A DNA stretch of 64,000 nt from Limimaricola cinnabarinus (GTDB lineage Bacteria; Pseudomonadota; Alphaproteobacteria; Rhodobacterales; Rhodobacteraceae): contig NZ_KZ304953.1 in NCBI RefSeq assembly GCF_002723615.1, positions 125,362 through 189,361 of the forward strand, in the 5' to 3' direction. This document shows, piece after piece, positions 56,702-63,457 of the stretch. A program made the position numbers and the translations under genes. Below the pieces are notes generated by a model, which was not told the DNA's origin, made no database searches, and saw only the letters and a list, made by a program, of their open reading frames with translations. Each line of letters opens with the position of its first letter. The first letter of the stretch is position 1.

Positions 56702-57531
56702 AGGCCGTGGCCGAGACGCTGGGTGTCTCCCGCTCGAACCTGAATGCCCGGCTGGACGGGAGCGCGAAGCCGCGTCGGCGCTATCACAAAGCGCAAGACG
56801 CGGTGGTGCTGCCACTGATCACGGCGCTGGTGGCGGCACGGCCGACCTATGGCTACAGGCGCATCGCGGCGGTTCTGAACCGGCGGCTCCGGGCCGAAGG
56901 CGCGGCGCCGGTGAACCACAAACGGGTCTACCGCATCATGCAGGCGCACGACCTTTTGCTGGCACGCAGATACACCGAGCGGCCGGATCAGACGCATGAG
57001 GGCAAGGTCATCACCATGCGCTCTAACCTGCGCTGGTGCTCGGACGGCTTCGAGTTCACCTGCTGGAACGGCGATGTCGCTCGAGGGGCCTTCATCATCG
57101 ATGCGCATGACCGGGAGATCATCGCCTGGCGGGCCGTGGTGAACGCCGGCATAAGCGGCTCGGACATCCGCGACATGATGCTGGAGGCCGTCGAGACCCG
57201 CTTCGGGGGCTACCGCACGCCGCATCCGGTTGAGATGCTCAGCGACAATGGCTCGCCCTACGTCGCCAAGGACACCCGCATCTTCGCCAGGCAACTCGGC
57301 CTGAAGCCCTGCTACACGCCGGTGAAGAGCCCGCAGAGCAATGGCATCGCGGAGGCATTCGTGAAAACGCTGAAGCGCGACTACGTCCATGTCACGCCGC
57401 TGCCAGATGCCATCACCGTCCTCGAGTTGCTCGCCGACTGGTTCGAGGACTACAACAGCCATCACCCACACTCAGGGCTGAAGATGCGCTCGCCCCGCGA
57501 ATTCATCGCAGCTCAAACCGCAACTGCCTGA
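56698..57531 (+). CDS. IS2-group transposase OrfB (DDE domain)
   Basis: A 277-residue rve/DDE integrase-type domain. The catalytic triad is D116 (WCSDGFEF), D183 (LSDNGSPY) and E219 (NGIAEAFVKTLKRDY), with 35 residues between the last two, as in IS3-family enzymes. The HTH_21 segment RPTYGYRRIAAVLNRRL precedes it. All motifs are intact, so the element is probably functional. It is likely expressed mainly as an OrfAB fusion. Confidence 0.93.
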   Translation: MKAVAETLGVSRSNLNARLDGSAKPRRRYHKAQDAVVLPLITALVAARPTYGYRRIAAVLNRRLRAEGAAPVNHKRVYRIMQAHDLLLARRYTERPDQTHEGKVITMRSNLRWCSDGFEFTCWNGDVARGAFIIDAHDREIIAWRAVVNAGISGSDIRDMMLEAVETRFGGYRTPHPVEMLSDNGSPYVAKDTRIFARQLGLKPCYTPVKSPQSNGIAEAFVKTLKRDYVHVTPLPDAITVLELLADWFEDYNSHHPHSGLKMRSPREFIAAQTATA

Positions 57532-57558
57532 GTGTTCGGTGAAACGGGGGCAAGACCA

Positions 57559-57563
57559 TTCAT
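57559..57563. repeat. Target-site duplication, right copy (TTCAT)
   Basis: An exact copy of 56245-56249 immediately outside the right inverted repeat. Confidence 0.85.
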
Positions 57564-57638
57564 GAGCTGCATCTCGCCTTTTTCAAAGGTTTCCGTTCAA
57601 CTCAGCTGGGCGATCAAGTTCGTGTAGCAAGATATGTC

Positions 57639-57860
57639 TTAAAGATCGCCGGAGCGGATGCGCGCCTCGTAGGTGTCTATCATCGCCTCGAGCGGATCGA
57701 GACCGCCGAGAGCCTCGGCATCAAGTCGATAGGTCTTCGGCACGCGTCCGGCCTGACACAGGATCTTTTTGCCCCGCATTGCGCGCACGTGCCAGACCTC
57801 GTCGTCGAGCCGGGCATCAATCCGGCAAATGTCTCCCTCATGCTCGAATACGCGTTCCAT
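57639..57860 (-). CDS. Small hypothetical protein
   Basis: A 73-residue soluble, acidic protein (EGDICRIDARLDDEVWHVRAMRGKKILCQAGRVPKTYRLDAEALGGLDPLEAMIDTYEARI). It looks like a small beta-rich fold with a C-terminal helix. AGGGAGAACCGC precedes ATG 57860, a good ribosome site. No signal peptide and no recognised family. It lies 119 bp beyond the protease stop on the same strand. Confidence 0.65.
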   Translation of the reverse strand: MERVFEHEGDICRIDARLDDEVWHVRAMRGKKILCQAGRVPKTYRLDAEALGGLDPLEAMIDTYEARIRSGDL

Positions 57861-57939
57861 GCGGTTCTCCCTTTTCGGTCGCACTACCCTGACAGCCAAG
57901 GCGGCACAGGCAAATCGGCGGAAATGGCAAGCGACACTC

Positions 57940-57970
57940 GAAGGGCCAGTGGATAGTCCTCTGGCCCTTC
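57940..57970. terminator. Hairpin after the DegP-like gene
   Basis: A perfect 10-bp stem (GAAGGGCCAG at 57940-57949 with its complement at 57961-57970, 11-base loop) nine bases beyond the protease stop. There is no U-run on the minus strand, so efficiency is uncertain. Confidence 0.5.
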
Positions 57971-57979
57971 TTCGATAAC

Positions 57980-59404
57980 TTACTGCTCAACAGCCTGCGC
58001 TGGATCGACGGCCACGAACAGGGACCGGTCGTTGCGCAGCACGCGGACCAGAAGCGGCTTTTCTGCATCGACGGCTGACTTCCAGGCGTCAATGAGATCT
58101 TGCGGGTTGGAGATGTCGCTGCCCCCGGCTTTCGTCAAGATGTCGCCTTGAACCAACCCGGCTTCGGCTGCGGCGCTGCCGGGAGCGACATTCTGCACCA
58201 TGATGCCTACGCCCTCTTCGAGACCGATCTCGCGCCGCACGACCTCCGGGATTGCCGTAAGACCGAGCCCCATGCGCACGCCGCTTTCTACCGCCGGACC
58301 TTCGCTGCTGGCGCTGTCTTGCGTGTCCCGTTCGGCCAGCGTCAGTTCAACCGTTTGGTTCTGGCCATCGCGCTGAAGATCGAGAGAGATGGTGGTATCG
58401 GGCGCAAGCTCGCCCACCCGGCGCGTCAGTCCGCGGGGGTCTTCGATCTCCTCATCATCGAGCGCCAACAGGACATCTCCTTCCTGCAGGCCTGCGGCGG
58501 CGGCAGGGCTGCCGGGCTCCACGCCGATCACGATGGCACCGTTGGCGTTGTCGAGCCCCAGCGCTTCAGCGAGGTTGTCGTCGAGCCCCTGCAGGCTCAC
58601 GCCGATGAAGCCGCGCTCCACGCTGCCGGTTTCGATGAGCTGCTCGACAACGTCCTGTGCTGTGCTGGCGGGTACGGCAAACCCGATCCCCACATTGCCC
58701 CCGCTCGGCGAGAAGATTGCCGTGTTCACGCCGATCACTTCACCGGCGTCGTTGAAGAGCGGGCCGCCGGAATTGCCCGAGTTGATCGAGGCATCGGTCT
58801 GCAGGAAGTCGTCATAGGGTCCAGAGCGAATGTCGCGCGATGTGGCGGACAGCACACCCACGGTCACTGTGCCACCAAGACCGAAGGGGCTGCCAATCGC
58901 GATCGTCCAAGCCCCGGGCTGCATGGCGTCGCTGTCTCCCCATGAGACCGTCGTCAGGTCGGAAGTATCCTCGAGCTTGAGCACTGCGATGTCGGTGGCC
59001 GGATCGGTGCCGATGACGGAGGCTTCGCGGGTTTCACCATCCTGCATCAGGATCTCGATCTCGCTGGCCCCTTCCACCACATGGTTGTTCGTGACGATGT
59101 GGCCGCTGCCATCAATGATGAAGCCTGACCCCATCGCCGTGCCTTCGCGCGGCTGTTGCGGCTCGGGCGCACCGAAGGGCGGGGGCGGCATGTCACGCAA
59201 ACGCGGCGGTGGCCCAACGACGCCCTTTGCAGCAATGCCCACGACCGCGGGGCTTTGGGCTTCGACGATTCCGGTGAAGTCGGCGGGTGCTGAAAAGTTG
59301 CCTGAGCTCTCGGCGCTCTCCTGCGCCAATGCAGGCGTGGCAGGCGACAGTATACCAACTATGGCAATCGCCGAAGCGGCGCTACGCAGCATGGGAAAGG
59401 TCAT
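57980..59404 (-). CDS. Do-family (DegP/HtrA) periplasmic serine protease
   Basis: A 474-residue protein with a signal peptide (cleavage near residue 27, ALA-Q). The trypsin-like domain has H108 (VTNNHVVEG), D138 (PATDIAVLKL) and S212 (NSGNSGGPLF). A Pro-rich loop at about 65-86 replaces part of the LA loop. Two PDZ domains follow (about 245-335 and 375-465: GFIGVSLQGLDDNLAEALGL and GLGLTAIPEVVRREIGLEEGVG). It degrades or refolds damaged envelope proteins. It is a likely paralogue of the core degP, placed among secreted calcium-binding proteins. Confidence 0.93.
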   Translation of the reverse strand: MTFPMLRSAASAIAIVGILSPATPALAQESAESSGNFSAPADFTGIVEAQSPAVVGIAAKGVVGPPPRLRDMPPPPFGAPEPQQPREGTAMGSGFIIDGSGHIVTNNHVVEGASEIEILMQDGETREASVIGTDPATDIAVLKLEDTSDLTTVSWGDSDAMQPGAWTIAIGSPFGLGGTVTVGVLSATSRDIRSGPYDDFLQTDASINSGNSGGPLFNDAGEVIGVNTAIFSPSGGNVGIGFAVPASTAQDVVEQLIETGSVERGFIGVSLQGLDDNLAEALGLDNANGAIVIGVEPGSPAAAAGLQEGDVLLALDDEEIEDPRGLTRRVGELAPDTTISLDLQRDGQNQTVELTLAERDTQDSASSEGPAVESGVRMGLGLTAIPEVVRREIGLEEGVGIMVQNVAPGSAAAEAGLVQGDILTKAGGSDISNPQDLIDAWKSAVDAEKPLLVRVLRNDRSLFVAVDPAQAVEQ

Positions 59405-59730
59405 GAGATAAGTCCTTCACATGTCAGAATGGAGGAGGGTCGGCCGAGGAGCCGGACCGAGGGAAGCCTGCGGGGAACACCATTGGTCGTTTCGCTCGCA
59501 GCGGCCGCAGGAGGCGCATCACGTCATGACGAACGGGTCGGACCGGGGTGGAGGCGAGCGACCGCCGGGACATTGTCTCCCGTCATAGGCGGCGCATCGT
59601 AAGCGATAGTCCGTCGGTCGACTTCTGCAGGATCACCCGCGAGGGAGGAGGGGGTGGAAGTCGTCCACCCCCTCGCAGCTTCATCTACCGCGGCCCGCGT
59701 GGCACGGCGCCCCGGCAGGGGGGCAGCAGA
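59405..59730. other. Intergenic region between protease start and EF-hand gene stop
   Basis: A 326-bp stretch with no supportable gene. It should contain the promoter of the DegP-like gene next to 59405 and the terminator of the EF-hand gene (hairpin at 59648-59674). Short open frames here lack ribosome sites and coding character. Confidence 0.6.
59648..59674 (-). terminator. Hairpin downstream of EF-hand gene
   Basis: A perfect 11-bp stem (GAGGGGGTGGA at 59648-59658 with its complement at 59664-59674, loop AGTCG) 57 bp beyond the EF-hand stop. No U-run follows on the minus strand. Confidence 0.5.
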
Positions 59731-60303
59731 TCAGTAGACCTCGCCGACCTCTTGGATTTCTGCCTCGATGTCGTCGCCGTCGAACCAGCCTTCGAACCAG
59801 CCTTCCTCTTCGATGGTGACGACCTGGTCGTCATCCAGATCGGCGCTGTCATAGATGCCGGTAGTGTATTCGTCCTCGCTCAGCAGCTCGTCGCCATCCG
59901 TGTCGAGACCGGCGTAGTGGTCGGTGTAGTCCGCGCCGTAGAACTCGCCGAACTCCTCCTGATCGAGGAAGCCGTCCTCATCCGCGTCGTAAGTGGCGAA
60001 GTCGGATTCGTAATCGGCGCCGAGATAGCGCTCGGTGCCCAGACCGAATTCCTCTTCCGAAATGACGCGGTCATTGTCGCGGTCGTAGTCGGCATAGAGA
60101 CCGGTGGAATACTCGCTCTCGTTCAGGAACGTGTCGTCATCCGTGTCGAGCGCGTCGTAGTAGCCGGTTTCACCAAAGCCCGTGTTGAAGGTGTCGTAGT
60201 CGTAATCCGTGCCGTATTCGTCGCCGAACATCTGGGCGGTCGCGGGACCTGCGAGGAGGGCGGCGGTCGCAGCGGCGGCAAGAAGCTTGAGCTTGATCGT
60301 CAT
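59731..60303 (-). CDS. Exported EF-hand protein (five predicted Ca2+ loops)
   Basis: A 190-residue highly acidic protein with a signal peptide (MTIKLKLLAAAATAALLAGPATA). Five EF-hand-type loops follow in order: DTDDDTFLNESE, DRDNDRVISEEE, DADEDGFLDQEE, DTDGDELLSEDE and DLDDDQVVTIEE. Each has Asp at positions 1, 3 and 5 and Glu at 12. The units repeat with shared flanks (EYSTGLY, EYTTGIY), showing internal duplication. AAGGAGAG precedes the ATG. It probably buffers or senses Ca2+ in the periplasm; a specific role is not known. Confidence 0.85.
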   Translation of the reverse strand: MTIKLKLLAAAATAALLAGPATAQMFGDEYGTDYDYDTFNTGFGETGYYDALDTDDDTFLNESEYSTGLYADYDRDNDRVISEEEFGLGTERYLGADYESDFATYDADEDGFLDQEEFGEFYGADYTDHYAGLDTDGDELLSEDEYTTGIYDSADLDDDQVVTIEEEGWFEGWFDGDDIEAEIQEVGEVY

Positions 60304-60892
60304 ACGTCTCTCCTTTCGGGTGGATATACGATGAGGCTCATCCGGCGGACGAAAACCCATCGGGACATTGTCCGGGCGCTGCGTCTCAAGATCGGGTCGG
60401 ATCCGAGTTCGATCCGACCCGTCTCGCGTCCGCACGGCTCCGGCGAGCCGCGTCGGAGCCGTACAGATGATGCGTATTGGGCATGATGTTTTCTCCCATC
60501 GCCATCGTCTCATCTGCGCGGGACAACGTTTCCCGAGAAGACCGATCCGCTCTTGAACCGATGCTCCTCGTTGGACCGCCAAGCCTTCCTGAAAGGGTGA
60601 ACCGGCGGGCGCTCGTGCGTCTTCGCTTTGCACCGGCCGGACCCTTTAGACATGCGAAGCGACCTCGCCCCGGACGTGTTCGGCCCAACGGGAACCATGT
60701 GGATTTGTTCCTGCCAATCCGGGCGATCCACGACATTGGTCTACTAACGGACATTCGAAGACGCGTCAGGGCGTGTGTTCAGATGTTTCGCGTAGGCCCG
60801 AGCAGATGTCGAGGTAAAGAGCGTGGCCTGAGGCTCATCGGAACGAGCAACGAGATCCCACGTTGACGTGCTAATCTAAGAGGAGGCCCGAC
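60304..60892. other. Long intergenic region with tandem hairpins between divergent genes
   Basis: A 589-bp stretch between the EF-hand gene (minus) and the secreted protein gene (plus). Besides two hairpins (60393-60421 and 60434-60462), I see no supportable gene; a 129-codon plus-strand frame from 60477 lacks a ribosome site and typical composition. Base composition is lower in GC than in the core. Confidence 0.5.
60393..60462. promoter_or_regulatory. Two tandem hairpins in the divergent promoter region
   Basis: Hairpin 1: CGGGTCGGATC (60393-60403) pairs perfectly with 60411-60421, loop of seven. Hairpin 2: ACGGCTCCG (60434-60442) pairs perfectly with 60454-60462, loop of 11. Both are about 29 bases long and start 41 bp apart, roughly 90 bp upstream of the EF-hand start. 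They may be a leader structure, binding sites, or a terminator pair. Confidence 0.4.
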
Positions 60893-61429
60893 ATGCCCGT
60901 TGCATCGAAAATCGTTCTTACCGCTGGTTTGGCGCTCGTGATGTCGTCGCCTTCGCTTTGGGCACAGCAGGGCGCTGCGAAGGGCGAGGCGAAGGCAGTG
61001 TCGGAGACGGTCCTCCTCCTCGAGTTCACTGCCTCAGATGTAAAGATGGCAGGAGACGTCGTGCCGAACCTCCTCGGGATGGGCCAAGAGAAACAGCTCT
61101 CCCGGCTGGAAGTGTCTAATCTTGATGCGGAGATCAGCTACATCGAGGGTGCTCTCGTTTTCCAGGAGTTCAAGACGTTCTCGGTCTGGCGTGAGGACAG
61201 GATGGAAAGCTTCTTTCAGCCGATTGGTGGAGTGAATGATCTGGAGATGACGCTGCGCATCTTCCGGCCGGAACTGCTTGCGCAGAGCGACGTGCATGGG
61301 CTGGGCTCTATCAGCGACGTTTCGGTCTCTTACCGTAATACCGGCAACGACTCTGCGGGGGACGCGGATATAGACGCGGTCACCGTTATCTGCCCGGGCG
61401 AACAGGCGGACTGCAAGCCGAGCAACTGA
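60893..61429 (+). CDS. Secreted protein of unknown function
   Basis: A 178-residue protein with a signal peptide (cleavage near LWA-Q, residue 24). The mature part is predicted mixed alpha/beta (VSETVLLLEFTASDVKMAGDVVPNLLGMG; FQEFKTFSVWREDRMESFFQPIGGV). It ends in ADIDAVTVICPGEQADCKPSN, with a likely disulfide. AGAGGAGG lies upstream of the ATG. A lipoprotein gene with a similar tail follows 12 bp later, so they form an operon. No family recognised. Confidence 0.72.
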   Translation: MPVASKIVLTAGLALVMSSPSLWAQQGAAKGEAKAVSETVLLLEFTASDVKMAGDVVPNLLGMGQEKQLSRLEVSNLDAEISYIEGALVFQEFKTFSVWREDRMESFFQPIGGVNDLEMTLRIFRPELLAQSDVHGLGSISDVSVSYRNTGNDSAGDADIDAVTVICPGEQADCKPSN

Positions 61430-61441
61430 GCGGAGCATTCA

Positions 61442-61909
61442 ATGTCCAACATTCCGAGGATGCTTACGGCCGTCGCGCTTGTCCTGATGACCGGCTGCGC
61501 GGAGATGAGGACCACCGCACTGCCGGCATATCAGCTGGCCAATGGTCGTGTTCTTCAGGATGTCGTCACCGTCGCGGCGGACGGATCAGGGGGAGCGCCG
61601 GTCCTTACGGCGCTGACAACCTATGACGTCAGCGACCCTGGCCAGACGGTGGTCATTGCGCGGGAATCGGCCTCCTCTCCCGGGGTTGGAACTGCCATGG
61701 CATCCGGCCTTGGCGGCGCGGCCCTGACTTCGGCCGCAATTCTTGGCTCAGCGGTCATACTCGATGAGGGAAACGGCGGCGACACAGTGGTCAACGCCAG
61801 TTACGCCACGGCCGGCAATACAGCGACAGGCGGAGGCGATGCTGGAGACGTAGACGCGCTCACCGCAGCGGTCGGCGAATGCGGCTCTGATTGCCGCGCG
61901 AACAATTGA
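61442..61909 (+). CDS. Predicted lipoprotein of unknown function
   Basis: A 155-residue protein with a lipobox (VLMTGCAEM, Cys at residue 19). The middle has a Gly/Ala-rich, glycine-zipper-like segment (GVGTAMASGLGGAALTSAAILGSAVIL) that may insert in a membrane or oligomerise. The C-terminal DVDALTAAVGECGSDCRANN resembles the end of the preceding gene product. GGAG lies six bases before the ATG. Translated with the preceding gene. Confidence 0.72.
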   Translation: MSNIPRMLTAVALVLMTGCAEMRTTALPAYQLANGRVLQDVVTVAADGSGGAPVLTALTTYDVSDPGQTVVIARESASSPGVGTAMASGLGGAALTSAAILGSAVILDEGNGGDTVVNASYATAGNTATGGGDAGDVDALTAAVGECGSDCRANN

Positions 61910-62058
61910 GAAATGAAAAAGCCTGCTAAAGTGCTGATGCCGTGCTTGCTATCTACCACCTACTGGGGAGGGCGGAATTTGCTTTCGAACCTACCTAGAA
62001 ATTTGAACAGATTGTGCGGCGGGCGTGTTGAGCCAGAGTTCGAGAGAAAGGAACCAAC

Positions 62059-62250
62059 ATGTTTTACAAGTTTCTTCTTCCCGCTGCACTTTTTCTTACG
62101 GCGTGCGCGGATATGCAAACCGGCACGGAGCCACTGACGCCGACCGGGGCTGGTGGCACCGTTTTCAATGACGAAGATCGCCCTGATTATCGGCCGGGGG
62201 GAGATCCGTTGATCCAGACCAGCGGGGGTCTCAACGACGAGGACCAGTAA
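62059..62250 (+). CDS. Small predicted lipoprotein
   Basis: A 63-residue protein with a short signal and lipobox (LFLTACADM, Cys near residue 16). The mature peptide of about 48 residues is acidic and lacks hydrophobic character (FNDEDRPDYRPGGDP...GGLNDEDQ). AAAGGA before the ATG supports translation. It lies 149 bp after the preceding lipoprotein and is followed by a long hairpin. Confidence 0.68.
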   Translation: MFYKFLLPAALFLTACADMQTGTEPLTPTGAGGTVFNDEDRPDYRPGGDPLIQTSGGLNDEDQ

Positions 62251-62264
62251 CCTTCTGATGCTGT

Positions 62265-62307
62265 TTCAGTGGCTGCATAGGCATCAAGATCCCATGCAGC
62301 CACTGAA
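62265..62307. terminator. Long hairpin between convergent genes
   Basis: A perfect 14-bp stem (TTCAGTGGCTGCAT at 62265-62278 with its complement at 62294-62307, 15-base loop) 14 bp after the small lipoprotein stop. It lies between this gene and the convergent EF-hand gene. No U-run follows. Confidence 0.55.
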
Positions 62308-62423
62308 TGACACATTGACCGTGCGGTCTGATGATAGGCGAACCCCTTGCTCTGCGATCGGTTCCATACCGGAGGGCAGCCTCTTCTGCTTGCCCCCACA
62401 ACGCGCTTCGGCGAGTTCGTTCG

Positions 62424-63239
62424 TTAATCGGCTTCGGTGCTCTCCGCCGGCTCGCCCTCAAGCATGGCTGCGAGATGCGCAATTTCGGGACCGGCGAGCA
62501 CACCATCGCTGTTCAGGTCGAAGGCGGAGAAGTCACCTGTGAGCTCTTCTGGTGCGTCCAGCCCGCCGCTGAGATCGCCGTCGTAGCTCGTCGTATATTC
62601 TGTTGCCTCCACCCAAGCGAGATCGAACTCGACCTTGGTGATCAGGCCATCGCCATCCCGGTCCCAGAGGCCACTGTCGAAATCAAGGGAACGCCGCTGC
62701 TCGAGCAGCTCCGCGACAGCCTCGCGCTCACCGCCGGTCTGCCCGAGAGCCGTCATGAGTTCCTCCTTGCGGTTCTCCTCAAGGGACGAGTTGCCGATCT
62801 CTTCGAGAAGGGCGTCGTAGTCGAAGGTTTCCGATGACACCGCCTCTTCGAGGATCGCGAGGCCCACATTGGAACCCGCGGCTTCAGTGCCGAGGATGGC
62901 CTCCGCTTCGCTTTCGACCTGGCGCGCAAGGATATCATCCCCGCGCAGCACGGTCGGTTCCCGTCCGGGCACCGGCGGCAGGGTTTCCTCTTCGACCTCA
63001 TTGGTCAACATCTCGGTCGTCGGCTGGTCGATCGCGGGAACTGCCTCTTCACCGATATCCTCCACAGGTTCGGTGTGTGAATCCGCATTGCCGCCGATAT
63101 CCGCCGTGGGCGGTTCCGCAAGCTGGCTGAACTCGTTGTCGACCTGGGTGACATCGGCCATGTCGTCGCTGACAAAGCTGGCTGCGATCAGGGCAGCAGC
63201 GCCGGCCACGGCTACAATACCGACAGTTCTGATCATCAT
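62424..63239 (-). CDS. Membrane-anchored or exported EF-hand protein
   Basis: A 271-residue acidic protein with one N-terminal hydrophobic segment (IVAVAGAAALIAASFVSDD), which may be a signal anchor. A disordered Glu/Pro/Thr-rich stretch (about 30-110) follows, then a helical region (LLEEIGNSSLEENRKEELMTAL) and two or three EF-hand loops: DRDGDGLITKVE, the variant DGDLSGGLDAPE, and DLNSDGVLAGPE. AGGAGTGAGC precedes the ATG at 63239. It diverges from another EF-hand gene across 218 bp. Confidence 0.8.
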   Translation of the reverse strand: MMIRTVGIVAVAGAAALIAASFVSDDMADVTQVDNEFSQLAEPPTADIGGNADSHTEPVEDIGEEAVPAIDQPTTEMLTNEVEEETLPPVPGREPTVLRGDDILARQVESEAEAILGTEAAGSNVGLAILEEAVSSETFDYDALLEEIGNSSLEENRKEELMTALGQTGGEREAVAELLEQRRSLDFDSGLWDRDGDGLITKVEFDLAWVEATEYTTSYDGDLSGGLDAPEELTGDFSAFDLNSDGVLAGPEIAHLAAMLEGEPAESTEAD

Positions 63240-63457
63240 GCTCACTCCTGAAATCGCGTGGGTATGGATCATGGGCTCGGTTGAACTGACCCAACGGGGA
63301 GAGAGCGCTGCAGTTTCGAAAACGGCCTCACAGCTCCGTCAGAAATCGGAACCGCATATGGATCGGACCGTTGGGCGGCCATCCAAGAGGTCGTCGCACG
63401 TGGCGATGCGCTGACAGCGTCGCCGGCGGCCGTTTACCGACCAGGAGGAGACACGAT

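Larger units (their letters stand above)
56250..57558 (+). mobile_element. IS3 family, IS2-group insertion sequence (complete, 1309 bp)
   Basis: The left end (TGAACTGGCCCCTGTTTC..., from 56250) and the reverse complement of the right end (TGGTCTTGCCCCCGTTTC..., ending 57558) form imperfect terminal inverted repeats of about 35 bp, ending in a shared ACACTCAGGCA. They resemble IS2 ends (TGGATTTGCCCC). TTCAT is duplicated on both sides. The element holds two overlapping frames, orfA and orfB, with an A7 slippery site. Perfect duplication and intact frames point to a recent insertion. Confidence 0.92.

Noticed and set aside
56332-57471. Minus-strand frame antisense to the transposase genes
   Set aside because: It reads across both intact transposase frames and has no ribosome site or domain.
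59548-60486. Plus-strand frame antisense to the EF-hand gene
   Set aside because: Repetitive Val/Glu content mirrors the Asp-rich repeats on the other strand; the EF-hand frame has signal peptide, ribosome site and motifs.
62331-62837. Plus-strand frame opposite the second EF-hand gene
   Set aside because: No ribosome site and it overlaps a better-supported gene on the minus strand.
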